From Paenibacillus massiliensis subsp. panacisoli DSM 21345 (GTDB lineage: Bacteria > Bacillota > Bacilli > Paenibacillales > Paenibacillaceae), in assembly GCF_000426545.1 (NCBI RefSeq), contig NZ_AUFO01000016.1, forward strand, positions 62,001 to 126,000: DNA of 64,000 nucleotides, read 5' to 3'. Below the pieces are notes generated by a model. That model made no database searches. It saw only the letters and a program-made list of their open reading frames with translations, and had not been told where the DNA came from. Shown here piece by piece: positions 16,761-26,185 of the stretch. A program made the translations under genes and the position numbers. Within the stretch, counting starts at the first letter, position 1, and every line of letters begins with the position of its first letter.

Positions 16761-17315
16761 ATGTCATTGAGTCATAAACAACATCGTAGAGAAATTATTA
16801 CCAAAGCGATCTGCGGCAAAGGTCGCAAATTCTCTACCGTAACACATACCGTGACTCCGCCACATAATCCGACCAGCATTCTGGGGGCATGGATTATCAA
16901 CCACCAGTATGAAGCGGTCTCCGCCGGCGATGGAATTGAGGTTGTGGGAACCTATGATATTAACATCTGGTATTCCTACAACAAAAACTCTCAAACCGAT
17001 GTGGCGAAGGAAACGGTATCGTATGTAGAGCAGGTTGGTTTGTCTTATGTAGATCCGAAGCACCGGGCTTCTACAGTGGAGGTGTCTGCGGATGCAACGC
17101 AGGAGCCTAGCTGTGTGGAAGCGACGGTGTCCTCGGCAGGGAACAGTGTCGTGATTCGTGTAGAGCGTGAATTCGCAGTAGAGCTAATCGCTGAGACCAA
17201 GGTCGTGGTACGTGTGTATGACACTGCCGATGAGGAGGATAAGGATTACGAATTCCTCTCCGATGAAGGCGAGTTAGAGGATCTCGACTTCGAACTGCTG
17301 GATGATGAGCTGTAG
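16761..17315 (+). CDS. cotE: Outer spore coat morphogenetic protein CotE
   Basis: A 184-residue protein that organises the outer spore coat. Strong family motifs are REIITKAICGKGRKF at the N-terminus, PTSILGAWIINHQYEA, YDINIWYSY and VRVEREFAVELIAETKVVV-like strands. The very acidic C-terminal tail (DEEDKDYEF to LLDDEL) is characteristic of CotE. The in-frame TTG at 16740 is rejected because GGAGGAGG (16746-16753) sits eight bases before ATG 16761. As in B. subtilis, cotE lies just before mutS-mutL, here with one inserted gene. It acts in the mother cell during sporulation. Confidence 0.95.
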   Translation: MSLSHKQHRREIITKAICGKGRKFSTVTHTVTPPHNPTSILGAWIINHQYEAVSAGDGIEVVGTYDINIWYSYNKNSQTDVAKETVSYVEQVGLSYVDPKHRASTVEVSADATQEPSCVEATVSSAGNSVVIRVEREFAVELIAETKVVVRVYDTADEEDKDYEFLSDEGELEDLDFELLDDEL

Positions 17316-17430
17316 AGAGAGAAGAACATAGAGCGACTGGCGTAGATCAAAAGGGGTGATGGCACAGAGCCCTTGTATGATGCCCTTGCTTTGACTATGG
17401 GATAATATATGCGCCGACAGCGGCTAAGTA

Positions 17431-17457
17431 GAGGGCGGATGCCCTCCTTTTTATTTT
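17431..17457 (+). terminator. Rho-independent terminator after cotE
   Basis: GAGGGC (17431-17436) pairs with GCCCTC (17441-17446) around a GGAT tetraloop, followed by a T-rich tract. It separates cotE from the amidoligase gene. Confidence 0.8.
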
Positions 17458-17493
17458 TTAGAGGAATTAAGGGGGGCAAGACGAGGTTGTGAT

Positions 17494-18741
17494 GTGAGTG
17501 AGGGAGCTGAGCAAATGGTGAAGACCTTAGGAGAGCCTTCTCTATATGCAGGGCTAAGCGAACAGCAGAAGCTTGCACGTCTTTTGCGTAGTGGTATTCG
17601 AGCCAATTGGGAGCCATCCCGCACGAAGGGCTTCGCACTGGGCTACGCTGTGCAGATTCGTGAGCTGGAGCTGCTTGAGGTGAGCAGACGAGGAACAGCG
17701 GCACGCATGAGGATCATGGCCGTGGAAGGGCAGGATGAGTCGATAAGTGCTGTCTTGATGAAGAAGCTGGAGCGAGCGGCTGTCCGAACGTTGTACACGC
17801 TGGGATTGGACAGTGGTGAGGTAATACTGATGCCAGCCATGGACGCAGGGTACGAGGTGCGGTCCGTAAGGGAGGCGCCATGGACGGAAGATTCACGTCT
17901 GCAACGCATGTATCAGTCCAGGGAATCTGCTCATGCGCAGGCTGAACGTGATATTGCCGGGTACGGGAGAGCCCTTGTTGGGATGGACCCGGAGTTCATC
18001 CTGGTCCGACATGACCAAGGGAAGGTGGTTCCTGCCTCACGATTTCTGGAGCGGTGGGGAGAAGCTGGATGTGATGCGGTGACGAGAAGAGAGCGTACAC
18101 TTTTTCCGATTGCAGAACTCCGCCCTGCACCCAGCAGTGAGCCTGAGCGGTTACTGCGGCATTTACGAAAGGCACTTGCAGCGGCATCTTCACGAATCAC
18201 GGATCGTTCCTTACTATGGAGAGCTGGTGCCATGCCACAGCCAGGTCTTCCTCTAGGGGGGCATCTGCATTTTAGCCGTGTACGCCTGGAGGCAGAGCTA
18301 CTGCGTGCATTGGATAACTATCTGGCTTTACCTATCGCCATCCTGGAGGACCCAAAATCCACAGCAAGACGCCCAAGGTATGGTATCTTGGGGGATTTCA
18401 GACGGAAGGAGCATGGAGGCTTCGAGTATCGGACCTTACCCAGCTTCCTGATTTCACCCCTGCTGGCCAAAGGCGTCATTGGTGCAGCTTACCTGATTGC
18501 TGAGCATTATCAGGAGCTACACCTCAGGCCACTGGACCAGGAAGAGATCCACGCTGCATTTTATGCAGCTGATCGTGACTGCTTGTATACCTGCTTGGAA
18601 CCATTGCTGCAAGGGATGGAGAAGGTGGTAGATTATGAGCGTTATGAGCCCTTTACAGGACCGCTCTTTCGGGAGCTGCGTTCAGGCGGTCATTGGGATG
18701 AGATGAGAGACATTCGTCCTCTATGGCGGCTTCCTACGTAG
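17494..18741 (+). CDS. Putative amidoligase (COOH-NH2 ligase, glutamine-synthetase-like fold)
   Basis: A 415-residue protein of the putative amidoligase family (the PF14395-type COOH-NH2 ligases). Expected motifs occur in order: GMDPEFIL (about residue 163), VVPASRFLERWGEAGCDAV, AELRPAPSSEPERLL, WRAGAMPQPGLPLGGHLHFS (about 240-260), ALDNYLALPIAILED and RRPRYGILGDFRRKEHGGFEYRTLPSF. Such enzymes are predicted to form amide bonds, often on proteins or peptides. The N-terminal 150 residues are extra and unassigned. Start GTG 17494 has GAGGT six bases upstream. It lies between cotE and mutS, suggesting, but not proving, a spore-coat link. Conserved acidic and histidine metal ligands (Glu166, His256/258 region) are present. 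Confidence 0.78.
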   Translation: MSEGAEQMVKTLGEPSLYAGLSEQQKLARLLRSGIRANWEPSRTKGFALGYAVQIRELELLEVSRRGTAARMRIMAVEGQDESISAVLMKKLERAAVRTLYTLGLDSGEVILMPAMDAGYEVRSVREAPWTEDSRLQRMYQSRESAHAQAERDIAGYGRALVGMDPEFILVRHDQGKVVPASRFLERWGEAGCDAVTRRERTLFPIAELRPAPSSEPERLLRHLRKALAAASSRITDRSLLWRAGAMPQPGLPLGGHLHFSRVRLEAELLRALDNYLALPIAILEDPKSTARRPRYGILGDFRRKEHGGFEYRTLPSFLISPLLAKGVIGAAYLIAEHYQELHLRPLDQEEIHAAFYAADRDCLYTCLEPLLQGMEKVVDYERYEPFTGPLFRELRSGGHWDEMRDIRPLWRLPT

Positions 18742-18758
18742 GGAAGAGAACACAACGG

Positions 18759-18801
18759 AAGCCCGCTAGCAACAGTTGGCATGTTTTGAGCTGGCTTTTT
18801 T
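18759..18801 (+). terminator. Probable terminator after amidoligase gene
   Basis: AAGCCCGCT (18759-18767) pairs with AGCTGGCTT (18789-18797) with one mismatch, followed by TTTTTT. It lies 18 bases after the stop codon. Confidence 0.55.
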
Positions 18802-18846
18802 GATATAATGAACCTCTAGGATTGTTCGAATAGATGATATAGGGCA

Positions 18847-18953
18847 TTTTGCATAAATCCAAGAAACGACTTATATCCAGCAACTTATTGATCAAATTGA
18901 TTTTATTTGTCAATAATTTGTATCCGAAAGTGATTAAAATCGAATTATGCAAA
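18847..18953. repeat. AT-rich element with terminal inverted repeats upstream of mutS; part repeated at 10064-10079
   Basis: TTTGCATAA (18848-18856) and TTATGCAAA (18945-18953) form a 9-bp inverted repeat about 106 bases apart. Inside, TTATTGATCAAA and TTTGTCAATAA also pair with one bulge. The 16-base sequence TTTTGCATAAATCCAA at 18847-18862 occurs inverted at 10064-10079, and the similarity extends several bases further (ATATA..GC.TTTTGCATAAATCCAA). It may be a degenerate miniature element or dispersed repeat; it may also be chance in AT-rich DNA. Confidence 0.35.
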
Positions 18954-19011
18954 GTGCTGGAATAGCAATATTGGAGACAGTATACAGATTGATGTAATTT
19001 TGGAGGTTGTC

Positions 19012-21918
19012 ATGGCCAATTATACGCCAATGATTCAGCAATATTTACAGATTAAGGAACAGGCGCAGGATGCTTTTCTTTTCTTTCGGTTGGGTGATTT
19101 CTATGAGATGTTCTTTGATGATGCCGTTCTGGCTTCCAAGGAGCTGGAGATAACACTGACTGGACGTGAAGGAGGCGGCGACGCCAAAATTCCAATGTGC
19201 GGAGTGCCTTACCATTCTGCAGACAACTATATTCAGCGCTTGATTGAGAAGGGCTATAAGGTAGCGATCTGTGAGCAAATGGAAGACCCTTCTGTGACAA
19301 AAGGGATGGTCCGGCGCGAAATCGTACGGGTCATTACGCCAGGAACGGTGATGGATGGGAAGAACCTCGGTGATCGGGCCAACAATTACGTTGTATGTGT
19401 GACAGAGGCTTCAGGGATGTTGGCGCTAAGCGCGAGTGATCTGTCCACTGGCGAGTTGTACGTTACTTCGGTACCGTACGCCGAGGAATGGCTGATGGAT
19501 GAGATAAATATTTATGAGCCATCAGAGATTATCGGAGATGCTCGGCTGCTGGCACTTATATCCTCCAGAACGCTCCCTACCAGCAGGAAGATTGTCTATA
19601 CCGAGTGGGACAAATCCAAGGACGATCTCGTGCGAAGCCAATTCGGGGAGCCTGTGTGGGCCCGTATGCCTGAGGAGCGTCGTCAGTGCGTCTCACGCTT
19701 GCTGGCTTACTATCATGAGACGCAAAAGCGCTCCTTAGGTCAATTGACTCAGATCTCATCCTATGAACCGAACCATTTCATGATTCTGGACCCGTTCACC
19801 CGCCGGAATCTGGAATTGGTAGAGACTGTGCGTGAGCGCTCTAAGAAAGGCTCGCTTCTGTGGCTGCTTGATCGAACCGAGACCTCTATGGGGGCCCGGA
19901 TGCTGCGCCGCTGGATTGACAAGCCCCTAATCTCGAAGCAAGCGATAGAGGATCGTCTGGAGGCCGTGGACAAGCTATACAACCAGTTCATTCTCCGTGA
20001 GGATATCCGTGAGCAATTGAAGGAGATCTATGATCTGGAGCGACTGGTGGGACGTATTGCCTTTGGCAGTGCCAATGCCCGTGATCTGATCGCGCTGCGT
20101 GCTTCACTGGAGCGCATTCCTGAGCTTCAGCAACTGTGTGCTGCTTCACCATCCATCACATTGCAGCAAATTGCCAGCAATCTGGACCCATGTACAGATC
20201 TGTATCAGGAGATCGAACAAGCTATCATGGATGAACCTCCTGTATCGGTGCGGGAAGGTGGCATGATCAAGCAGGGCTATCACCAGCGGCTGGATGAGCT
20301 GAGGGAGGCAAGCACGAACGGCAAACGGTGGATTGCTGAGCTGGAGGCGAAGGAGCGTGAAGCGACAGGCATTCGTTCTCTCAAGATCGGCTATAACAAG
20401 GTGTTCGGCTATTATATAGAAGTAACCAAATCGAATCTAGCCTCTCTTCCAGCTGGACGTTATGAACGGAAGCAGACGCTGGCAAATGCAGAACGGTACA
20501 TAACACCAGAGCTGAAGGAGAAGGAGACTCTGATCCTGGAAGCTCAGGATCAGATGGTCGATCTGGAGTACAGTTTGTTTGCTGCCTTGCGTAGTAGACT
20601 GAATGAAGAGATTCCCCGCCTGCAGAGCTTGGCGGAGCGAATTGCGGAGATGGATGTCTATCAATCCATGGCGACGGTCAGCAGTGAGCGTGGATTCGTT
20701 AAGCCTGAGATCAACGATGGCTATGATCTAATTGTGGAGCAGGGGCGTCATCCAGTCGTGGAAGCGGTAATGAAGGATGTTGGCTTTATTGCTAATGCGA
20801 CCAGGCTGGAAGAGGAGAAGGCACGTATATTGCTGATTACCGGTCCAAATATGGCTGGCAAGAGCACCTACATGCGTCAGGTCGCACTGATCAGCATTAT
20901 GGCTCAGATTGGCTGTTTCGTTCCGGCAGAGCAGGCCAAGGTGCCTCTGCTGGATCGAATATTTACACGGATCGGTGCTGCTGATGATCTGATTGGTGGT
21001 CAGAGCACCTTTATGGTTGAGATGGCGGATATTCAGGTCATGACCGAAAAGGCCACCCCACGCAGCTTGATTATTATTGATGAGCTGGGACGTGGGACCT
21101 CGACTAGTGAAGGGATGGCTATTGCTCAGGCTGTCATTGAATATGTGCACGACCATATTGGATGTAAGGCACTGGTATCCACTCATTTTCACGAGCTGGC
21201 GCATCTGGAGGAGAGCCTTCATTCATTGCGCAACTATTCTATGGCGGTGCAGGAGAGTGGGGACAAGGTTCATTTTCTGCGCAAGCTGGTGGCGGGGGCT
21301 GCAAGCAGTAGCTATGGCATTTATTGTGCTCGCCTGGCCGGCCTTCCTGGATCCATTATAGAGCGTGCCAATGGTCTTCTGGATGGTTTTGAGGATGCTG
21401 CGTCACGGGTGACCGCTGGTGTGGAGCGTGATGCACAGGCTTATAAGCCTTCCGAAGGTGATAGTCACCTGAAGGAGACGGAGAAGGGGCTCGCGCTGCG
21501 CGAAGTCTCTGTGACGTCCGAGATGAAAGCGAGCGAGACCTGGAACAGCCCGGTTACACATCAACAAGCTCGGCAAGATGAATCACAGAATCAGCATGCT
21601 CATCAGCATATTAGCCGAGACAATAACACGTACAATAATCAATCTAATGTTCAGCATCCGGACCAGCAAAGTGATCGAGAAGAAAAGATAGCAGCAATAG
21701 CAAAGGAACATTCGCCGCAGTCAGATGGCAAGGGTGTATACCAGTTATCGCTCTTTGGCGAACAGGATATTACACCGGTCAAGACCGTGTCCCGTGAAGA
21801 TGTTGCTGTGGAGCAATTCATCCAGCAGGTCAAGCGTGCGGATGTTATGAATATGACGCCTCTGCAAGCGATGCAGCTACTAAATGAGCTGAAGCTGCGG
21901 GCTACGGAGCTGTCGTAA
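19012..21918 (+). CDS. mutS: DNA mismatch repair protein MutS
   Basis: A 968-residue mismatch sensor ATPase. The mismatch-contacting FYE (residues 30-32, in RLGDFYEMFF) is in domain I. Walker A ITGPNMAGKSTYMRQ lies near residues 606-620, with the LIIIDELGRGTSTSEGMA Walker B/signature following. Between the ATPase domain and the C-terminus lies a long Gln/His/Asn-rich linker (about 800-905). It ends in YQLSLFGE, a sliding-clamp (DnaN) binding motif of the QLSLF type. The protein is about 100 residues longer than B. subtilis MutS because of the linker. TTG 19000 is in frame, but GGAGG at 19002-19006 selects ATG 19012. It is paired with mutL 61 bases downstream. Confidence 0.97.
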   Translation: MANYTPMIQQYLQIKEQAQDAFLFFRLGDFYEMFFDDAVLASKELEITLTGREGGGDAKIPMCGVPYHSADNYIQRLIEKGYKVAICEQMEDPSVTKGMVRREIVRVITPGTVMDGKNLGDRANNYVVCVTEASGMLALSASDLSTGELYVTSVPYAEEWLMDEINIYEPSEIIGDARLLALISSRTLPTSRKIVYTEWDKSKDDLVRSQFGEPVWARMPEERRQCVSRLLAYYHETQKRSLGQLTQISSYEPNHFMILDPFTRRNLELVETVRERSKKGSLLWLLDRTETSMGARMLRRWIDKPLISKQAIEDRLEAVDKLYNQFILREDIREQLKEIYDLERLVGRIAFGSANARDLIALRASLERIPELQQLCAASPSITLQQIASNLDPCTDLYQEIEQAIMDEPPVSVREGGMIKQGYHQRLDELREASTNGKRWIAELEAKEREATGIRSLKIGYNKVFGYYIEVTKSNLASLPAGRYERKQTLANAERYITPELKEKETLILEAQDQMVDLEYSLFAALRSRLNEEIPRLQSLAERIAEMDVYQSMATVSSERGFVKPEINDGYDLIVEQGRHPVVEAVMKDVGFIANATRLEEEKARILLITGPNMAGKSTYMRQVALISIMAQIGCFVPAEQAKVPLLDRIFTRIGAADDLIGGQSTFMVEMADIQVMTEKATPRSLIIIDELGRGTSTSEGMAIAQAVIEYVHDHIGCKALVSTHFHELAHLEESLHSLRNYSMAVQESGDKVHFLRKLVAGAASSSYGIYCARLAGLPGSIIERANGLLDGFEDAASRVTAGVERDAQAYKPSEGDSHLKETEKGLALREVSVTSEMKASETWNSPVTHQQARQDESQNQHAHQHISRDNNTYNNQSNVQHPDQQSDREEKIAAIAKEHSPQSDGKGVYQLSLFGEQDITPVKTVSREDVAVEQFIQQVKRADVMNMTPLQAMQLLNELKLRATELS

Positions 21919-21979
21919 TCAAACATAATGCTGTGCTGCTGTTTGTATAAGTCTGCCTGAGCTGTAAGGAGGTAATGCT

Positions 21980-24340
21980 ATGGCTAGAATTAAAGTGCTT
22001 GATGAGCATATCGCGAACCAGATTGCTGCTGGCGAGGTCGTGGAACGCCCTGCATCCGTAGTCAAAGAGTTACTGGAGAATTCGATTGATGCGGGAAGTA
22101 CTCGAGTGGAGGTATCCGTGGAAGAAGGGGGCCTTCAGAGCATTCGTGTAACTGACAACGGCGGCGGTATCGACCCGGAGGATGTGGAGACAGCCTTCTA
22201 CCGACACGCGACAAGCAAGATCGTCCACGGACGGGATCTCTTCCAGATCACGAGCCTGGGCTTCCGTGGAGAGGCTTTGCCAAGTATAGCTGCCGTATCC
22301 AAGGTAGAGCTCCTGACAGCCTCTGGAGATGATGGCAAGGCTCGCAGAATCGTTATTGAAGGCGGTAAGCTGGTGACCCATGAGGAAGCGGCTGCACAGC
22401 AAGGAACGGATTTCATAGTGCGAGAGCTGTTTTATAATACTCCGGCCAGGTTGAAATATATGAAGACGATTCAGACGGAGCTAGGCCACATCTCGGACGT
22501 GCTATATCGTATGGCCTTATCGCACCCGGAGATTGCCTTTACACTGCGTCATAATGGCAATACACTGCTCAGGACTCTGGGAAATGGCGACTTGCTGCAG
22601 GTCATCGCCGCAGTCTATGGTACAGCCGCAGCGAAGGCTATGATTCCGCTAGAGGATGAAAATCTGGATTACCGACTCTATGGCTATGTCAGCCGCCCCG
22701 AGTGGACTCGCTCAAGTCGGAATGCCATCTCAACCGTAGTGAATGGTCGTTATATTCGCGGCTACGGTCTGAATCAAGCCTTGCTGAAGGCTTACCATAC
22801 GCTGCTGCCTATTAATCGTTATCCACTAACGGTGTTGTGTCTGGACATGCATCCATCATTGGTGGATGTGAATGTGCATCCCGCCAAGCTGGAGGTGCGA
22901 TTCAGTAAGGAGCCCGAGCTCTATCAATTCGTGGAGCAGGCTGTGCGGAGTGCTTTGCATCGGGAAGTGCTGATTCCGAAGGCTGTGAAGCGAGAGATTG
23001 GCAGTCCCACCAGCAGAGCCTTCATCCAAGAGCAGTTTCGCTTCGGGTCTGCAGAGCAGGGGGCGAGTACCTTGCCAGATTCGTCTTCGGCGTCACAGCA
23101 GACCTCCGAAGCTGTGAAGATGGAGCAGGCAGCAGCTAGTAGCCAGACACATCTGGTAGCTGAGGACGAGGAGCTCGATGCCCCAGCACCTGATGTGATC
23201 GCTGAAGCTACGAAACAGGAGGAAGCGTCCAATTCCATTCCTGAGCAGGCTTCCAAGACGTCAGGAGTGCATGCTGGAGCCAGCTCCGAATCGGCTCTCA
23301 GCAAGCAACTCAGTGGTGAGCCAAGTCAACAACTTAGCACAAGAACAGAGTTACAGTCCGAAGACACGGCGCATGGAGGCAAGTCATCGCCATCAATGAA
23401 TCAGCAGGATACAGGCCAATCTGACAAGGTCTATATGGCACCGGCATATTCAGACAAGTCTGACCTAACAGAGCAGATAGCTGCACAAAATGCTGTAAAG
23501 AAGCCGGAAAATAGGGAGTATGCTTCAGGTATAGCTGGAGTAAAAGATTCAACAACTTCCAAGATGGCCTCGAGTACAGTGGTTAAGAATGCAAGCGTGA
23601 TGCCGACAGCTTATAGTAATGGAAGCATCGTACGTGAGACGTCAAGCCGCGGAGCAGGGAGCTATCAGTCCGGGCGGGGGTCCAGTTCGAATCGTGCTTC
23701 CATGAGCTGGACACCAGAGCAGCTATCATCGGTAGCGGGATCTGTACCTGAAATTCCGGCTTTTCCTGAGCTCAGTGTCATTGGTCAGCATCATGGGACC
23801 TATCTGATTGCGCAAAATGATAGTGGCCTGTATCTGATTGATCAGCATGCGGCTCATGAGCGTATTAATTACGAGTACTATTACGAGAAATTTGGTAAGC
23901 CTGAGCAGGCCTCGCAGGAGCTGCTTTTGCCCATTACGCTGGAATTCACCCCATCGGAGTCTGACAAACTTAAGGACCGCTTGAGCTGGTTCGCTCAGGT
24001 CGGGGTACATTTGGAGCATTTCGGCGGTCAGACGTTCCGCGTAACCTCTTATCCCTATTGGTTGCCCAAGGGGGAGGAGCAGGATGTTATTGAAGAGATG
24101 GCAGAGTGGGTGCTTGACGAAAAATCCATCGACCTTGCCAAGCTGCGCGAGGCCAGCTCGATTATGTGCTCCTGCAAAGCCTCCATTAAGGCTAACCAGA
24201 AGCTTACGATACAGGAGGCGGATGTGCTGCTGAAGCGTCTTGCGGCCTGTAAGCAGCCGTATACATGTCCTCATGGTCGCCCCATCGTGATTTCCTTCTC
24301 GACGTATGATTTGGAGAAGATGTTCAAGCGAGTTATGTAG
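21980..24340 (+). CDS. mutL: DNA mismatch repair endonuclease MutL
   Basis: A 786-residue MutL with an N-terminal GHKL ATPase (IAAGEVVERPASVVKELLENSIDAG, DNGGGI, ATSKI, GFRGEAL). A very long Ser/Gln/Ala-rich unstructured linker follows (about residues 345-580), then a C-terminal endonuclease domain. The nuclease metal motif is intact as DQHAAHERINYEYY (near 621), with the accessory motifs SIMCSCKASIKA and CPHGRP. So this is a nicking-type MutL of a bacterium without MutH. It is more than 150 residues longer than B. subtilis MutL, all in the linker. Start ATG 21980 follows TAAGGAGG. Confidence 0.97.
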   Translation: MARIKVLDEHIANQIAAGEVVERPASVVKELLENSIDAGSTRVEVSVEEGGLQSIRVTDNGGGIDPEDVETAFYRHATSKIVHGRDLFQITSLGFRGEALPSIAAVSKVELLTASGDDGKARRIVIEGGKLVTHEEAAAQQGTDFIVRELFYNTPARLKYMKTIQTELGHISDVLYRMALSHPEIAFTLRHNGNTLLRTLGNGDLLQVIAAVYGTAAAKAMIPLEDENLDYRLYGYVSRPEWTRSSRNAISTVVNGRYIRGYGLNQALLKAYHTLLPINRYPLTVLCLDMHPSLVDVNVHPAKLEVRFSKEPELYQFVEQAVRSALHREVLIPKAVKREIGSPTSRAFIQEQFRFGSAEQGASTLPDSSSASQQTSEAVKMEQAAASSQTHLVAEDEELDAPAPDVIAEATKQEEASNSIPEQASKTSGVHAGASSESALSKQLSGEPSQQLSTRTELQSEDTAHGGKSSPSMNQQDTGQSDKVYMAPAYSDKSDLTEQIAAQNAVKKPENREYASGIAGVKDSTTSKMASSTVVKNASVMPTAYSNGSIVRETSSRGAGSYQSGRGSSSNRASMSWTPEQLSSVAGSVPEIPAFPELSVIGQHHGTYLIAQNDSGLYLIDQHAAHERINYEYYYEKFGKPEQASQELLLPITLEFTPSESDKLKDRLSWFAQVGVHLEHFGGQTFRVTSYPYWLPKGEEQDVIEEMAEWVLDEKSIDLAKLREASSIMCSCKASIKANQKLTIQEADVLLKRLAACKQPYTCPHGRPIVISFSTYDLEKMFKRVM

Positions 24341-24383
24341 TATGTGCCAGTATCAGCAGTTCAGCAAGATATAGCGAGGAAGT

Positions 24384-25202
24384 ATGCCAGTGAGCAGTTA
24401 TAATCCAATTCAAGATATGATCGTGACTACGGGGGACACCCCTTCCCCCGCGGTCATTGAGCGAGCAGAGGAGTTCGCGTATACGCATAAGCTCAAATAT
24501 GCACCAAGAGGGCGCTTGTCCATCGCCAGGCTGGCGGAGGTCCATGAAGCCGTGGACGTGCTTGTTATATTGCACGAAGCTGTACGGCTGATTCGACCGG
24601 GCCGAACACCCATGTCGTTCCATCCCAGCATGGGGCTCATTCGCGCCAAGCGCGTGCTGAAGCAGGAATCAGATCCGCTGCTGACCATTGCGAGAGTGTC
24701 TCCAGGCGATCAAATCCTGGATTGCACAGCGGGTATGGGCTCAGATGCGTTAGTTCTCTCGATGGGAGCTGGTCGCACCGGACAAGTCACTGCGCTGGAA
24801 AGCTCTTTCCCGGTGTATGCTCTTTTGCGTGAAGGGATGAGTGAGTATCAGTCGGGTGTACCCGAGATTGACGAGGCGCTACGGAGAATTGATGTGCGCT
24901 ATTCGGGGCATCTGGAATGGCTCAGCCAATTGGAGGATCGCAGCGTGGATGTGGTTTATTTTGATCCAATGTTCCGAGACCCCTTGCTGGACTCGGATTC
25001 CATTGGTCCGTTGCGTAGTTACGCCAATCCAGATCCGCTGAGCGAAGTCAGCATTGAGCAAGCCTGCCGGGTAGCGAGAAAGACGGTTATTCTAAAGGAG
25101 AAACGCAGCAGTGCTGAATTCAGACGTCTTGGCTTTGAGGCGGAGACACGCGGACAGAAGAAAACAGTGTACGGAGTGATTAACATTGACAGCGCTACAT
25201 AA
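24384..25202 (+). CDS. Class I SAM-dependent methyltransferase, RsmJ-like (PF04445 type)
   Basis: A protein of about 272 residues with a Rossmann methyltransferase core. The SAM-binding motif is ILDCTAGMGSDALVLS, followed by VTALESSFPVYALLREG, and the catalytic-type motif is VVYFDPMFRDP. The CTAGMGxDA and DPMF elements are those of RsmJ-like (16S rRNA m2G) enzymes. The N-terminal 100 residues carry an extra helical domain seen in Firmicute members. ATG 24384 is only two bases from GAGGAA (24376-24381), so GTG 24390 is an equally likely start. The 3' end overlaps the start of miaA by 17 bases. The substrate is not proven; an RNA base is likely. Confidence 0.78.
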   Translation: MPVSSYNPIQDMIVTTGDTPSPAVIERAEEFAYTHKLKYAPRGRLSIARLAEVHEAVDVLVILHEAVRLIRPGRTPMSFHPSMGLIRAKRVLKQESDPLLTIARVSPGDQILDCTAGMGSDALVLSMGAGRTGQVTALESSFPVYALLREGMSEYQSGVPEIDEALRRIDVRYSGHLEWLSQLEDRSVDVVYFDPMFRDPLLDSDSIGPLRSYANPDPLSEVSIEQACRVARKTVILKEKRSSAEFRRLGFEAETRGQKKTVYGVINIDSAT

Positions 25203-26166
25203 GCCACCACTCTTGGTGCTGGTCGGCCCAACAGCGGTCGGCAAGACCAAATCAAGCATCGACACGGCCAAGACCTTCGGCTGTGAGATTATATCCGGAG
25301 ATTCCATGCAGGTCTACAGACATATGGACATCGGTACTGCGAAAATATCCGAAGCGGAGATGGAGGGCATCCCCCACCATTTGATCGATATTCATGAGCC
25401 AGAGTACCCTTATTCTGTGGCGGAATTTCAGGCGGAATGCCGGGGGTTGATTCACGATATTCAAGGTCGCGCCAAGCTTCCATTCATCGTAGGTGGTACG
25501 GGACTCTATGTAGAATCGGTATGTTATGAATATCAGTTCTCCGAGGTGGGTGCTGATGAGGCTTTCCGGGAGGAGCAAATGGAATTTGCGCAGCAACATG
25601 GTGCTGATGCCCTTCATGCCAGACTGGCACAGATTGATCCCGAGAGCGCACAGCGACTGCACCCGAATGATCTTCGCCGAGTGGTCAGATCTCTTGAGGT
25701 GTACCATGTCAGCGGTCAGACGCACAGCTCCCTTCTGGCGGCACAAACTAAGGAATCTCCTTATCATCTGTGCATTGTGGGTTTGACAATGGATAGGGAA
25801 ATGCTATATAAACGTATTGAAGACCGCATCGACGGTATGCTGAGGCAAGGGCTTGTAGAAGAAGTGTCCGCGCTAATGGAGCGTGGTGTGCGTAGTGATG
25901 CAATATCCATGCAAGGACTGGGCTACAAGGAGATTTCAGCCTACCTGCGTGGTGAGATGACTCTGGATGCAGCAGTTACGTTGCTCAAAAGAGACACCCG
26001 CCATTTTGCAAAACGGCAGCTTTCCTGGTTCCGGCACATGAAGGACATTGAATGGATTGATGTCACGCACGCATCATCTGTTCAAGAGACATCTCGGAAA
26101 ATCCGAGACATTGTTGCAGGAAAGTACGGGACAGACCTTGAATATACTTCAGAACAACTCAAATGA
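25186..26166 (+). CDS. miaA: tRNA dimethylallyltransferase MiaA
   Basis: A 326-residue enzyme that adds a dimethylallyl group to adenosine 37 of tRNAs reading codons starting with U. The P-loop GPTAVGKTKSSI is at residues 13-24, followed by ISGDSMQVYRHMDIGTAK, PHHLIDIHEP, FIVGGTGLYVES and QGLGYKEISAYL, all standard for the family. The start is TTG 25186 with GGAGTGA seven bases before; it lies inside the end of the methyltransferase gene, so translation is coupled. It is followed by hfq at 19 bases, the usual miaA-hfq arrangement. Confidence 0.96.
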   Translation: MTALHKPPLLVLVGPTAVGKTKSSIDTAKTFGCEIISGDSMQVYRHMDIGTAKISEAEMEGIPHHLIDIHEPEYPYSVAEFQAECRGLIHDIQGRAKLPFIVGGTGLYVESVCYEYQFSEVGADEAFREEQMEFAQQHGADALHARLAQIDPESAQRLHPNDLRRVVRSLEVYHVSGQTHSSLLAAQTKESPYHLCIVGLTMDREMLYKRIEDRIDGMLRQGLVEEVSALMERGVRSDAISMQGLGYKEISAYLRGEMTLDAAVTLLKRDTRHFAKRQLSWFRHMKDIEWIDVTHASSVQETSRKIRDIVAGKYGTDLEYTSEQLK

Positions 26167-26185
26167 TAATTGGGGGTACGGCTAA

